Of a stretch of 64,000 nucleotides of DNA, positions 43,516 through 55,399 are shown in pieces. The notes below the pieces were generated by a model that saw nothing but the letters and a program-made list of their open reading frames with translations, was not told the DNA's origin and made no database searches. The translations under genes were made by a program, and so were the position numbers. Source of the DNA: Anthoceros angustus (Eukaryota; Streptophyta; Anthocerotopsida; Anthocerotales; Anthocerotaceae); NCBI GenBank assembly GCA_010909165.1, contig MU008207.1, positions 62,001 through 126,000 of the forward strand, written 5' to 3'. The number at the start of each line of letters is the position of its first letter. Position 1 is the stretch's first letter.

Positions 43516-45000
43516 AAACACATCTTCGTCCGAGTCATAGGTTTCGGCGCGCATGAGTCCTTGTTTATGCTCACGCTCATAGCCGGTTGCTCTTGCGGCC
43601 TGCACCTCACTAAGCGATTGCCTTCAGTGTAGCTCGCACCCGATTCTGCTTGTCCATTGCTCGGTCTCCTAGGCCCTTGGGTTTGAGTTCGGGATGGGCT
43701 TGCCGAGCGGCTTCCGTATGTCGGTTTTACCACATGCCACGCCTCTTTCTCCTTTGACCCACCAACACGATGCTCACATTCATCGCCTTGCGGCCTTGCC
43801 GTAAACACTTTACGGATGTCTTGAAGCTTACGGTAGCTAGCCGATCCTTTGATGGCGACTCTGCGTTGGCGTTCACCGCACATGCTCGCGATAATGTGAC
43901 TTCCAGGCTACGATATGTTGAGTCTTTGGTGTGACCTCCGATCACATTGTGCTCCTCCCGATAAGCATTGGTGGACATCTCCTTCATAACTCTTTCGGCC
44001 ATCTAAATACTGCTCCAACTCATAATCGCCCCATGTAGCATATCACGAGAAAGTTGGCGATCACCCTCCTCTGTCTTCCAGCGGCGAGCAATGTATATTT
44101 GCGCCTCCTCATAGTCTTCACCTTGGTGTCTTCACCACCGCCTCAACCGTAGATATGCACGGATCTTAGAGGCTCATTGACTTGATCACAAACTTTGACA
44201 ACTCTTGGATTTTCTCAATGGAAGATCTGGAACATCTCACCAAACTTGGCGAACATCTCGTCCACCAAATAAGTGATGACCTCGGTTGCGATGAACCCGA
44301 TGATCCTGTTCTTCATCATCGACCTTGGAGCCTTTCCTTGCCGCTTCATTCGCGGCGACATGTGCATCCTGCGGTATCTTTTCTTTGCGATCACGATAGC
44401 GAGTTAAAGCTTCACCGGCTAGAAAGCGTGCTCATCTTTACGAGTGCCATCTCGGTGTGAACTCGGACTTGTATTTGAGCACCATCTCATCAATCGCCCA
44501 TCGAACTTCTCTTCAAAGTCGACCAAGAGACATACTACCGTGTCTACAGTGAACACATCATTTCTTTGGGGTTCATAATCCATCCCGGCGCCACCACGAT
44601 TTTCTTCAAAGTCAATGGATCGATAGGGTGTGACTCCTCAAAGCGACCACTTGTCCTCACGGACGAAGGAAGGCATGCCCGGGATTGTAAGCTTAGTTGT
44701 CGGTGTGCTTTCGTTAAATCCACCACGGGTAACAACACCATCACTATCAATCCCTCCCCTGCGAGACTATGTAAGGCATTAGTCAAAGTTGGTGTCGATT
44801 CCTTCCAGCGTCGATCCGCCAACCATGCCGACTTGTCAATCACCTCACTCGAGCGTTGCCAAAATGCCGCTTCCGGCTCCACCGGATCGGCCCACTCACG
44901 AATGGATCGCACGCATAAAGCAGTAGTGAATAATCCAAGGTGTTTTCTCGGTCTACCATGGACTTATACGTGGTTCCGGCTTGGGATCATTGACTTCCTC
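43509..45000 (-). pseudogene. Gag-like region of the methyltransferase retroelement
   Basis: Minus frames: MRSIREWADPVEPEAAFWQR and RWKESTPTLTNALHSLAGEG (44544-44912), VDFEEKFDGRLMRW and RYRDRKEKIPQDAHVAANEA (about 44250-44520), MAERVMKEMSTNAYREEHNV (43727-44002), VGGSKEKEAWHVVKPTYGSR (43509-43883). Position upstream of the enzymatic domains, charge and helix-rich character suit a gag protein; no diagnostic zinc knuckle was found. Heavily frameshifted. Confidence 0.45.
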
Positions 45001-45088
45001 TTCTCCGTCTTCCGCTCGAATCTGGGCCCCTCTCGGACCCTTGAGTCGCGTTGCTACCTTGTTGTACCGCTGCGGATTGTTGATGTGC

Positions 45089-45460
45089 AAAATTCTTGAC
45101 TTATGGTTGTCCTCTGCACACACGGTGAAGCATCACAAGGTGCTCAAAAAGTGCTTGGGATCATGCGGCTGTTCTATTGAATCGGACATCAACAATCCGC
45201 CCTCAATGATGGATTCTTTGGACTTTGTAGCCTACCGCCGGTCTTAATTCTTGGCCCGAATTCCGAGCGCCGTGATCACACCGCGCACGGGAGATCTTCG
45301 CCGAGCCTTAGTGCGCTTGGGTATTACGCTTGTATGGTCCACATAACCACGACACCATCCTATTTCCATACCCATGCCACTCATCATGCCACCACACACA
45401 TAGCACACACACCATCACACTCGATTCTTATCTACCTCTTTCTACCTGCGTGCCATGGCG
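45089..45460. repeat. Direct repeat Y, copy 2 (candidate LTR)
   Basis: Partner of 35696-36062, with several 1-5 bp differences. The immediate left flank (ttgtaccgctgcggattg) does not look like a primer-binding site. Confidence 0.4.
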
Positions 45461-46560
45461 GTGGCGGCGGCGAGGCGGCGGGAGGCGAGCATTATGGCAA
45501 AAGCGGGGGCGTCGCCACGGACGAGGCAGCCATCCCGCAGGCCGCGGTGGAAACTACGGAGTGTACAAAGCGCGGTGGCGGGCGGGCGAGGGGAGTAAAG
45601 GAGAGGTCGAGTGAAGGAGGCGGGGAGTGATGGAGAAGGAGGCGGTGGCGGGAAGCGGCGGAGGGGAGGCCCGGCGGATGGCGGCATGGTGCCGTGCAGC
45701 CATTTGTGGAGGCATTGCCACTCCGGCATGGCGGAGGCGAGCTAGCGAGGCGGCGGCCCGGCGGAAGGGGATCACGAGGGCAGCGTCCCTCCCAGCCATG
45801 GCGGCAGAGGCGGCGCGAGGCGGCGGGGAGGGACTCTGCCCTCCCCATGGAGAAGGAGGCGGGCGGGGATGGCGGGCGCCTCCCGGCGATGGCGGCAGTG
45901 GCGGCGGCCCAGGCGTGGCGCGGGGAGGAGGGGCCTCTGCCCTCCCCATGGCGATGGAGGCGGGAGGCGGGCGCCTCCGCCTCGAAGGAGCAGGGGCAGC
46001 TGTGGCCTCCCCACAGCGATGGCGGCGAGGCGGCGGCGGCGGCGGAGGCGGGCGGGGAGGCACTGCCTCCCCATGGCGATGGGCGGGGAGGCGGGCGCCT
46101 CGCCTCGAAGAAAGGGGCAGCTGTGGCCCCCTCGGCGATAGGCGGCGGTGGCGGAGGACCCAGGCGTGAGCGCGGGCGGGAGGCGATGCCTCCCCATGGT
46201 GATGGAGGTGGCGGTGGGCTCGGCGGAGGAGCTGCTGGAGGAGGCAGGGGAGGCGGTTGCCCTCCCCCAGCGATAAGCGGCGGAGGAGGCGGTTGCCCTC
46301 CCCATGGCGAGGCGGAGGCGGGGAGCATTGCGCCGAGGCAACCCGCCTTTGGGGCAGCGGGGTCGTTGAGGACCCAGGCGAAGCCGCCGCCGAGGCGAGG
46401 AGGAGGGATGGCGGCGAGCTGCCTCAGCCGCACGGCGGAGGCCGAGCTCGGGCATGGCGGTGGCGATGCCATGTCTGCCGCCGCCATGCCCGAGCCGGAG
46501 GTGGAGCATAGTGGCGGGGCGTGAGCGCCACCGCCGAGGCCGAGGCCGGCGGAGGGCTGG
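45450..46560. repeat. GC-rich array with CCTCCCCATGG words
   Basis: About 1.1 kb made of irregular units containing gcctccccatggcgatgg and gcggaggcgg. The palindrome CCATGG recurs about ten times. It leaves a 331-codon Pro/Ala-rich minus frame (45492-46487) and a similar plus frame open, which I attribute to composition. Confidence 0.7.
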
Positions 46561-46839
46561 CGATGGCGGGGAGCAGGCGAGGGATGCGGAAGGCGCGGAT
46601 GGGGGCGTCCGTCTTTGGGAGGCGAGCCAACGCCACCGGTCTTGGCCCGATCGCGGCGAGTGGGAGCCAGCGCCCGGTCCGGTTGAGAAGGCTGTATGGG
46701 AGGAATAACCCGGTTCCATCGGTGGCGGCATCTCGGCGTGGGCGGAAGCGGCAGTTAAGCGAGGCTCGGGAGGCGGGCTGCGGAGGAGGCGGGGAGGCGG
46801 AGGCGCTGCTGCGAGCTCACAGTGGTGGAGCCGGCATCC

Positions 46840-47100
46840 GGCGGCACCGTAGGAGGAGGAGGAGGAGGAGGAGGAGCAAGCTGCGGTGGCGGTGGCGGGC
46901 GGAGGCCATGTCGGAAGAAGAAGGAGGCGGTGCGGCTCAACCCCAACTCCGCGGAGCACAAGGGGAGGAAGCGCGACTCAGTCGGACACGGTGTCCGAGT
47001 GGGGCGGCGGGAAGCGGCGGAGGAGGCGGTGCGGCTCCAACCCCAACTCCGGAGGCGGCGGCTTTCTTTGGAGGCGGGGACGCGCCAACCGGACAGGAGA
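46840..47100. repeat. GGA-rich tract and a short duplicated word
   Basis: A (gga)n run at about 46851-46880, then gaggcggtgcggctc-aacc at about 46925 and again at about 47023. Confidence 0.7.
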
Positions 47101-47169
47101 GTCTTGAGCAGCGGAATGCTCTTGAAGTCGAGGCCATGGAGGCACAATTAAGGTTCTCCGGATGATCAA

Positions 47170-47977
47170 GCGCATGGACGAGGAGAAGTAGGCGGCGTCG
47201 TCATCCCTTGTCTTTGAGAGATGCATCGGCCGGTTTTGGTTTTGCATAGGGGCGAAGCATGCGCCGTGGGAAGGCGCGATGGGAGATAGGGTTTGATGCT
47301 AGGCTGCAATTTTGCGATGTGCGGTGGACATCCTTTTGATCAATGGAATGGCACCTTGTGAAATTTGGCTCTTTGCACGCAGCATAAACATTCTTGGCGA
47401 GGTTGATGGGTAGACGGCGGTGGTGGTGGGTCGCCATCCCCTCTTCCTGTTTCGAGCCGCATCGTGCTTCTTCTTGTTTGAAAGAGGATCGTGGCTCTCA
47501 TTGTTTCCAGCATCGCGGGTTCCTTAAGGAATACATGGTCCCAAAGTCCATAGCTGCGAAGACGAGGAAACGGCCGTGGGCTTGTGCATGGTTCGCAAAC
47601 CATGGCCGTGCCCGCGGCCGCGGCCGTCATTGCCTGCGATACCCATGCCAGCGGCTGTGTAGGGTTTGTCAATCAAATGGAGCGGCCGCCGGCGCAGCGG
47701 CCACGTTAGGGTTTGGCGGCCATTGGATGCCCTCGAAGAAAACTTTATGGTACAAGGTAGTGCAGAAACATTCGAAAACATAGTGTCCCGTCTCTTTGTT
47801 TTCAAAGGTGAAAGCACTGAAAATTTTTCAAGGACACCCGTTTCGAGGACATTGTGTGTGTCCCCTTTGGTGCTTGGCCGCTCTTGGTTAGGGCGCCAAA
47901 GCGGCCATCTGGCAAACCGTACTGGAATGTAGGGTATATTCCTCAAGATCCCCACGCCTTGCATGGGTTTCGCGAAA
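47170..47977. other. Right inner flank of the TIR block, no gene seen
   Basis: Only short frames. A ccgcggccgcggccg palindromic run at about 47610-47630 is the one notable element. Confidence 0.5.
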
Positions 47978-48016
47978 AAAAAAATGTCCCATCCCCTCTG
48001 TCCCCTTTGGTATGCC
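47978..48016 (-). repeat. Right terminal inverted repeat
   Basis: Reverse complement starts GGCATACCAAAG and matches the left end at 36 of 39 positions. Confidence 0.85.
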
Positions 48017-48213
48017 TCAAGGTTGCTCGAGTTGCAGCAACTAGTTCTTATAGAGAGTCATGTATGTACGTATGCAGGAAGCTTCTCCCTAGCTTCGTCC
48101 GGGAAGCGAGCATCTCTTCTGTTCATATGGTCTGACACACGGCGAGGTGGGACTTGGGACGCGCTTTCTCTTTCCCGTGCCGGCTTCAGTGGAGTAGTTT
48201 GGACTGCAAGGAG
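48017..48213 (+). repeat. 197-bp direct duplication, right copy
   Basis: Uninterrupted copy of the left flank; it retains the empty target site of the hAT MITE at 48153-48160. It is followed directly by the 3' flank of the SNM1-like gene. Confidence 0.93.
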
Positions 48214-48720
48214 CCACTGGATAACGGCAGGAGAAGGAGCAGAATTTAAAACAGGAGGAGGAGAAAAAGAATTTTATTCCAGTCCTGCATCCTTGAAGCA
48301 AAAAAGTGTGCACAAAGGTCTCCACCAGTCGCAACCTGACCTTGTCAAACCCAGAATGCTGAACGGCGAACACAATAACTTCGGACACTGTGTAAGATCG
48401 GACCCAGTCCCAATTGACTTCGTACACTGTACGAACATTATCTCCCAATTGCTGACTCCGTCCATGTGTATACCGTCTCTGCACCTCAGAATTGTCCTTC
48501 CACATCAGAAGTTCCGAATGCAGAGGCACAATCCATGGCAAGTTACCCGGGGACGTGGGCCAGCAGGCATCACTACAGAACTTACACGCTTCTGATCTGA
48601 GTGGGACACCAAAAATTCAGTCACACTGAGAGTTTTTGTGGGAAATGCAGTGCCTACATTTCACTGACCCAAATACAAATGTCACGAGGGAGCAGAATTA
48701 CAGAGCCTGCGGCCTGCGGG

Positions 48721-51700
48721 TTAAGCATTTGGAGCATGTGCACTGCCATCGTCGTCAGCTAGCAACCGCGCGACCAAGACATCTGCCGGATCGTCTTTGA
48801 CGACACTCAGGATCACAGTTGCCGGGACTACTAGCTTGATGAACTTCTTCAACTCCGAGAAGCTGGAGTGCTCGCTGTAAGGAACTTCGTAACTGCGGCA
48901 AATCCATTAGACGAGTCATGCACGGGCGTGTATATGTACAACAAGGATGGCAGTCGTTGGCGAATGGGGACCCACCGTATGACTGCTCCTGCTGCTTTCT
49001 ACGGCCCGTGAATCGTTTCTTGTCTCGACCAAAGTTCCAGCCGGTGAGAGAATGCAACCACAGAGTTGTACCGCCCCTGCGTCAAGTAACTAACGGTCAT
49101 TCATGCATCCGGGGACCTCGTTGTGGGTGTAGAAGGGAAGCGTAGCACTCACATGATAGTGCCGAGATATAGAGCCCATTCTCTTGAAGCTTGCAATGCT
49201 CCATAACGGAACCACGTGAATCTGACTTTCATGGTCGTTGGAGGTCAGCCATCTTGTCTCGTCTTCGTGCAATGACATGCATGACAACAATCTCCGCTTA
49301 GCTGCCCCAACATAAACCTTCTTTTGGAGTGCTCAGGCCACCTCCAAAACACTCGCTCCTTCCTAAACACCACAAAGGCTGAAACCTGTTCAGGAGACGA
49401 AGCTTGTTCGAAACACACTACAGCTTTGTGTTGGGGCTTACCTATTGTGTAGGTGCCGATCAGAAACAGCGTCTTCGGATTGAATGTTTCTGCTTGAATA
49501 GCCTCGATGACAAACTGGACAGCAGCATCCTGTTCCGGAAAATCGTACTGGACGAGGCATGCTTGTCAGTCTGAGAATTGTTGAAAAATACGTCAGCTCG
49601 CTCACAGAAATTCAGACTTACCTGGGGATCACAGTACGTCGTGTCCAATATCAAAGTGTGGATTTTATTAGCCAGAAGCGCTGGGTCACTGGCCATCTTT
49701 GTGCAGTATCGAAAATCTCCAGTATGCAGAACATTCTGGAAACCACAGAATCAGATCACATACAACAAACATGAAGCAAGTAAGAGCTCAGACAGTGATC
49801 TTTGTCAAATCAGGATACCTTATTGTCAGCAAGCTGAAATAGAATCATCACAGATCCTGGACAGTGATTTGCATCGATGAACGTGACTTTGACTCCATCA
49901 ATAGTGACCGCCTTGTTCAGATCGATAACCTCAATGTAGCTCAATGGCACACCAATTTGCATGTTAACAAGGGCTGCAGTAATCGCTGAGCAGTATATTT
50001 TGCCATGTCTGAAAGCCCTAGTGAGCCCTTGGTAGTCTGCCGCAGCAATCAAAATCAAAATCTGAGGTCCAACACCAGGAAAGCTTAGTATCACCTATCA
50101 CCGGGCTCTTCGGCTCTGCTCACAAGCAGGAGCAAGACAGAAACGATTTGAGTTTCAAACGTGAAAACTTACGATCAGTGTGGAAGTGGTGAGAAACCAG
50201 TGAGAGCATTCTGTAGTTAAGTGCCTAAACGAATCCTGCAGCAGTTCACATACAAAGGTGTGATGCAGAACAGCATGGATGCCCATTTGCCACAACGATT
50301 GTACAAGCAAGCAGAGGTACCAACATACATGTACAGCAACCACGCACCACCCAAGACAATGCGCGGACGCTCACCACTCTGAAGGTTGTGCCAGGGATAC
50401 ACATCCAAGGCTGGACTGGAGGACTGATCCTCCGAGATGAATTCCTGTTCAGAGATGCAGAAGCGTTGGCTCGAGGAGGGGGCATTCGTGCAGCTTTGGT
50501 AGAACGTGATGTCTGTTGAAGAGTGGCATGTGGAGTCCTTGATGAACCTGCGGTATGTCCGAAAAAGTCGGTGATGCGTTTTGCGCTGGATGAGGTGGTG
50601 TTACCGTTCAACTTTTCCTGGCTGCCAACCTCACTGTTCTCAGCTGTGGAGAGATCCTTTGCTGATTTTAAAACTTGTATCTCAGAGATGATCTTCCTCC
50701 TTGGACCGAGAGCTGCTACACCCAAACCCAGCAGATCCTGTCTCCGAGAATATGACGAAAATGTGAGCAGAACAGACATAATGAAGGAGGAACTTTAAGT
50801 TTTCTTCACAGGATCAGCCAACAGACGACCAGATTGATCAGACAAGACAGTCAATTCAGTGTACCAAAGGGGTGCACATGCCTGACCTCTTCTTTGAGCC
50901 ACTGCAGGGTATCCCAATCGATCTCTTCCTTGATGAAGATATGAGCATACTTTGAGAGGTTCAGTTTTTCCAGCCATCGCAAAACAGGAGCCAGGCCAGC
51001 ACCTGGCGAGCTCGTCCCCCCATTCACTTCCTGATCAGACAATGGACGAGGGTATCAGAACCACATTCCACATCCAAAGCTGGTGCCATCATTGTCCAGC
51101 AAGTGCCTCAGTCTCGCTGTACCTGTTCCCTGTCCAGCTTGTCCAGACATTCATTTGTGTGTGCTTCCCGTTGCTGTAAAGGAAGGCCTCCCAGAGACAG
51201 CTGACATATGGGGCACTCAGGAGTGAACACACCACTGGACACGGAGTCAACATTGAGGCAACCATCAGCAGGTGCTGCCTCCTCTGCGAACTCTCCCCTG
51301 CAGCTGTCGTTCACCTCTTCGGAAGCCCCAACCAAATCGCCAAACATCGAGTGGGGTGCAAGGCCCCTGCTATCGTCTGAACCGGAGACCCCTGACACAA
51401 CATTCGTAATATCACCCAACGGCGGCCTCGAAGCTCTGGGGGCATCTCCCTTGTGTCGCTTCCCTCCCTTTCCTCTCGGGGTGCTCACTTGCGTCAAAAA
51501 TCTAGTTATGTCTTCCTCACAGAGAGCACTGTCTCTGTCTCCGTTGCTGACAACCGAGTCAGAAGGAACATTTCCGCCACCTCACTAGCTGCATGCTCAC
51601 CAGCATGTAAAAGACCTGCAGTTTCCGAATCCCCTGCTTCCCTAGCAGCTCTGCTACACAAGCTCAGCAGAGCATTCAACTGACTTTCCTCGCAGACTCC

Positions 51701-52156
51701 TTCCGCCCCTGCCACTGGCGCAGACGACAGGAAAACCGGCTCGCCAGATGCATCAGCAGCTTGAGTCCCGAGAACCGACTCCACATCCGCTTTCACCTCG
51801 GTTCGCGCGGAATCCCGGTCACACAAGCTCGTCATCCTTCCTGCATTGCTTTCCAGCCGCCTATCCCTCGGCTGCGATGCCGTACGAATCCTACCTTTCT
51901 GGACACTAGGCACTCCTGCCTGATGCAATGCGGTCCCTGCACTGGTCACTTTCCGAATCTTGCAACCTCCCTCATGCTCTTTGCCTCCTGTGCTTCTCTT
52001 GCACCCCGCCTTCCCCGTTCCGGAACCTCCAAAGAGACGCTCCTGCTTCGTCAAAGCAAGATGCTTCCCAGATTGCTGAAAATCATCATCGTCGCTCGCC
52101 TCTGCAACAGCCAGAGCCAGCGCCATGGCCGAATCCAGGTCTGTGTCGGCCGCCAT
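48721..52156 (-). CDS. SNM1-like DNA repair nuclease (UBZ4-SAM-metallo-beta-lactamase), two apparent frameshifts
   Basis: Start ATG 52154-52156, stop TAA 48721-48723, about nine exons. Domains in order: acidic N-terminus; UBZ4 finger CPICQLSLGGLPLQQREAHT ending NEC (about 51160-51225); SAM domain VLRWLEKLNLSKYAHIFIKE continuing LLGLGVAALGPRRKI across an intron (about 50700-50990); PIP-box-like KRITDFFGH (about 50570); nuclease core with the HxHxDH metal site split by an intron (HFHTD at about 50180, HYQGLTRAF at about 50035), FIDANHCPGSVMILF, LHTGDFRYC, LILDTTYCDP, TLFLIGTYTIG, LTGWNFGRDKKR, and VPYSEHSSF near the end. The domain set resembles plant SAM-containing SNM1 proteins. Role: 5' exonuclease in interstrand crosslink repair, nuclear. 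One base seems missing at about 50188 (inside the metal motif) and one near 49038; a third frame change or small intron is needed near 51530. These may be sequence errors. Confidence 0.88.
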
Positions 52157-53372
52157 TCCTCCTGTTGCTTGTCAATTTCAAGCCCGAGACCGAAAAACCG
52201 ATGCAAATTCAAATATAAGCCCGCCAAGTCAAGTAGATACGGGACTACCTGGTGTGGTCTGTTTGTGAACATACACCTGTAGGTATGTACCACCTACTAT
52301 ATGTAGGTAACAATATTTCCACTCCATCTCAAAGTTTTACAACAAAGAACAACGGGTGTACTTTAGGCATAAAATATAAAGCTAAGATATATTTTGTGTA
52401 AAAAAATTAAGATAGGTGATTCATCCACTCGTTGATATGTGCGCAAATGGCTTAGGACAAATGGACACACACATATTTATAAGGACACTGATGTTAAGCT
52501 TCTTAAGCTTAGATTAGTACTTTGATGGGGTGTCTCGAGGGAGTGGATGCCCTTAGTGCAAGTAGCTTAGACACATACCTAGACATGCTACCTATAGGGA
52601 GTGGATGTCTTGGTGCAAGTAGCTTAGTATACCATGGCACAAGTAGTTAAGTACCAAGTCCCACGATAGAAACAATTTTGTCCCATGATAAAAACAATTC
52701 CGTCTCAATAGACTATGATAGACTTCTTCTTCTTCTTCAATTCTTATAAGCATGTAGCTGCTAAGCATCCTGCACTTAGATTAGTACTTAGATAGACTGC
52801 TTAGAAGGAGTAAATGCCCTTGGTGCAAGTAGCTTAGGCACACCATGATACAAGTCGTTACGTACTTAGATGGGGTGCCTATAGGAATGAATTGGTGCAA
52901 GAGGCTAAGACATGATAAAATACTAGTCTGGCACCCTACGGGGTAGGTAGGCAGTCTAGAAATCCTAAGAATTAAATAATTCTTAGAGTATTAGGTAGTC
53001 ATTATTTTAGTTAATTGGTTATGTTGGTTAGAACAACCTATAATGACCTAATGTATATGAACACTTCTGCTTTTCTATTATGAATCTAATGCTAGAAATA
53101 CTTTGAGCAAGTGATGATTCTCATCAAGATACATCATGGTACAAGTTGTTAAGTACTTAATAGGGGTGCTTAGAGGGAGTAGAAACCCAGTTGCCTCATT
53201 TGTTCGTTGATGGTCAATCTGCAATCGTTCACCCAAGCCTTCGCTGTCATCCCTACCTGCCGAGGTCATGGCGAAATTGGTAGCGATTGATTGTTGGTTA
53301 GAGCTTATGGTGGCGGCTTTGAACTATGGCGGCTTTGCTGCCATTTAGCGGTTTTGGTTATGGATTTATGAT

Positions 53373-55379
53373 GTGCTTTTCGCTATCATCGCCGCCTTGC
53401 AAAGGTCTCGGGAGAATCGGTAGCGGTTGTTGGTTGGAGCTTGAGGTGGCGGGTTTGAACTATGGCGGCTTTGCTACTATTTAGCAGCTTTTGTTATTGA
53501 TCCATGATAGGCTTGACTTTGCCTAGAAGAAAGTATTCTTGAGATAGTCCCTTAGAGCTTTTAGTGGGGGCTTCTAATATTTGTTAACTATCTAAAGGAA
53601 AGAGAAGAATGCTAAGAAGCGGAAGAAGCTCCTTGATTTAGGAAGCTGCATGAAGCCATTTCAAGATCGAGCCATACAAGCTAAGCAGCAAGTCATAGAG
53701 GCTTAACCGAAAGTGGAATGGGGCAAAACTGGAGTGATACGGGCCAAGGAAAAAGGCTATAATACTCTATAGTAAATGATAAATTTGGGATCTCGAATTC
53801 GACCTTTTGAATTGAGCTACTTAGCAACGTTTAATAGGCAATGTTTGGTAAGCAAAGTGAACAAATATTGCCAAGAGTTTGATCCTTGACACGCCATAAT
53901 TAGGACTATACCGTGCTATTATGTTGTTGTAATTGATGAAATAAAAATCATTTGTTGTACTATTCGTTAGGCCTTATTTCATTAGGTCAAGGGTCACTTA
54001 ATTTATTAATGACCAAAGCAGAAGTTAATTACCAAGGTAATTATAATAAACTTCATTTCATAGATCTTACAATTAAAACTCCATGAACCTTAAAGCATTC
54101 ATGATCTCTTAGAGCAATCCATGACTCTCATATCAATGCATAAGAGTAAAGGTTGCAACTTTGGAAACTCAAGGATGATAGCATAACCGGGTATAGCCTC
54201 TCACTATGCTTGGCTATATTTCTCCCTGAGAATATTTGTCTCTTGTTCCTATTCTAAATAAGAACATGGTGGCGATAACCGGTGCACGATCCCTTGCTTT
54301 ACGACAACCCTCCTATAGTTGCGCACTGAGTATAGTGGATCTAGTCGAATCTGAGTGCAACAAAGGGTGTATCCATCATCATAATGAGATACCTCACACC
54401 ACAAAAGTTCTCTCGTCAGGATCACGTCTTCAGAGATAAAGGTGTTGAAGCTAAAGGTCGTTACTACTAATTTAGATTATCTAGTTATTAACTATTAGAA
54501 ATTAAGCTTTTGGAGTAATTAGTTACTTAGTTATTTAGTTAACCACTTACCTAATTATATATAGAAGTGAGACGAAGTGATAAAAACGAATGAACGATTA
54601 TTCATTAGGGTCTATTTCATCAGTTCAATTACCACTTAATAAATTAATGACTAAGCCGAAGTTAGTTGGTAAGGTAGTTATAACAAACTTCTTCTCATAT
54701 CCTACAATTAGATCTACTTGAACATTTATTTTTATATTTATTTCATTATCGATTAGAGCAATCCATAAATCTCATAAGTAATGTTGTCCATTCTATAGAG
54801 CGTAATAAAAAGGGTATCTCGCATTCTCAAGGGTATCTCGCATTCTTGTACGAGATGATTGTCATGCTTTAGCCAATCTTGCTTTAAGATATCTTATCTT
54901 ATTACATTGGGTAATCATTCCTAATTGTACTTTCTTCTTGCAATTACCCTGGTTCTGATAATGACATTTTGAGAAGATAGGCTCTATGTTAGATATCCTG
55001 AGATCCTCCTCTTTCTATGCCCTAATCCAAATTCTTAATTTCTTTTCAATTTTCAATCACCAATTATGATTTCCATCATGAAAATTGTTTTGACTTCTTT
55101 CCTGAACATTTCATTCACAAACTTACCAACTTATTAAAAATTAGTTACTTTTCTCTTCGTTTCACTTAATTACTGTTGTTCATTAATGAATTTAACTAAT
55201 GAACATGTTTGTATTATCAAACATATGAGCATGATTAATTCATCTTTTATTAATCATATATATGTTTAGAAAATGGAAAGATAGCCGCGCCGCGCGCCTA
55301 TCCCATCTGATGCTGTCAATGGCGCCTTCTGTGGGGGCGCCCTTGATGCTGCCCTTGATGCTGCCCTTGGTGCTGCCCT
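53373..55379. other. AT-rich duplicated flank, no gene seen
   Basis: Counterpart of 7751-9664. A short word aagggtatctcgcattct is duplicated at about 54820-54855 only in this copy. At 55330-55385 a short repeat (gcccttgatgctg) precedes the gag remnant. Confidence 0.6.
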
Positions 55380-55399
55380 TGGTACGGTTTTCCCCCTTT

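Larger units (their letters stand above)
36300..45000 (-). mobile_element. Broken Ty3/gypsy-like retroelement carrying a cytosine-5 methyltransferase
   Basis: On the minus strand, in order: gag-like region, C5 DNA methyltransferase, reverse transcriptase, RNase H, integrase, and a long unrecognised tail. Integrase after RNase H is the Ty3/gypsy arrangement. The methyltransferase sits directly upstream of RT, where a protease would be expected; no DSG/DTG protease motif was found. Frames are interrupted many times, but domain order and spacing are regular. From established knowledge, captured cytosine methyltransferases have been reported in retrotransposons of dinoflagellates and a charophyte alga; I do not know of one described in this setting. 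Confidence 0.75.
26502..48016. mobile_element. 21.5-kb block with terminal inverted repeats
   Basis: The left end (26502-26540, GGCATACCAAAG...) and the reverse complement of the right end (47978-48016) match at 36 of 39 positions. Outside each end is the 197-bp host duplication. The block interrupts an otherwise short interval between the subtilase promoter and the SNM1 3' end. No transposase of a known superfamily was recognised inside; contents are G-rich arrays, an unknown repeated ORF module and a methyltransferase-bearing retroelement. The inverted repeats are a direct observation; calling it one mobile element is inference. Confidence 0.65.

Noticed and set aside
44566-45099. 177-codon plus-strand frame MGFIIHPGATTIFFKVNG
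   Set aside because: It overlaps the minus-strand gag-like reading and has no recognisable feature; the strand of the surrounding retroelement favours the minus reading, though neither is certain.
45492-46487. 331-codon minus-strand frame, Pro/Ala-rich
   Set aside because: It is the translation of a GC-rich repeat array in which stop codons are rare; overlapping long frames exist on the other strand. No domain or codon bias supports a protein.
26502-48016. Endogenous viral or giant-virus insertion
   Set aside because: The methyltransferase is immediately linked to RT, RNase H and integrase; no capsid, packaging ATPase or other virus core genes were seen.
48230-48720. Extra gene between the 197-bp repeat and SNM1 (minus frame 48089-48541)
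   Set aside because: The frame runs through the duplicated 197-bp sequence and has no recognisable domain or start; this interval is more simply the SNM1 3' flank/UTR.
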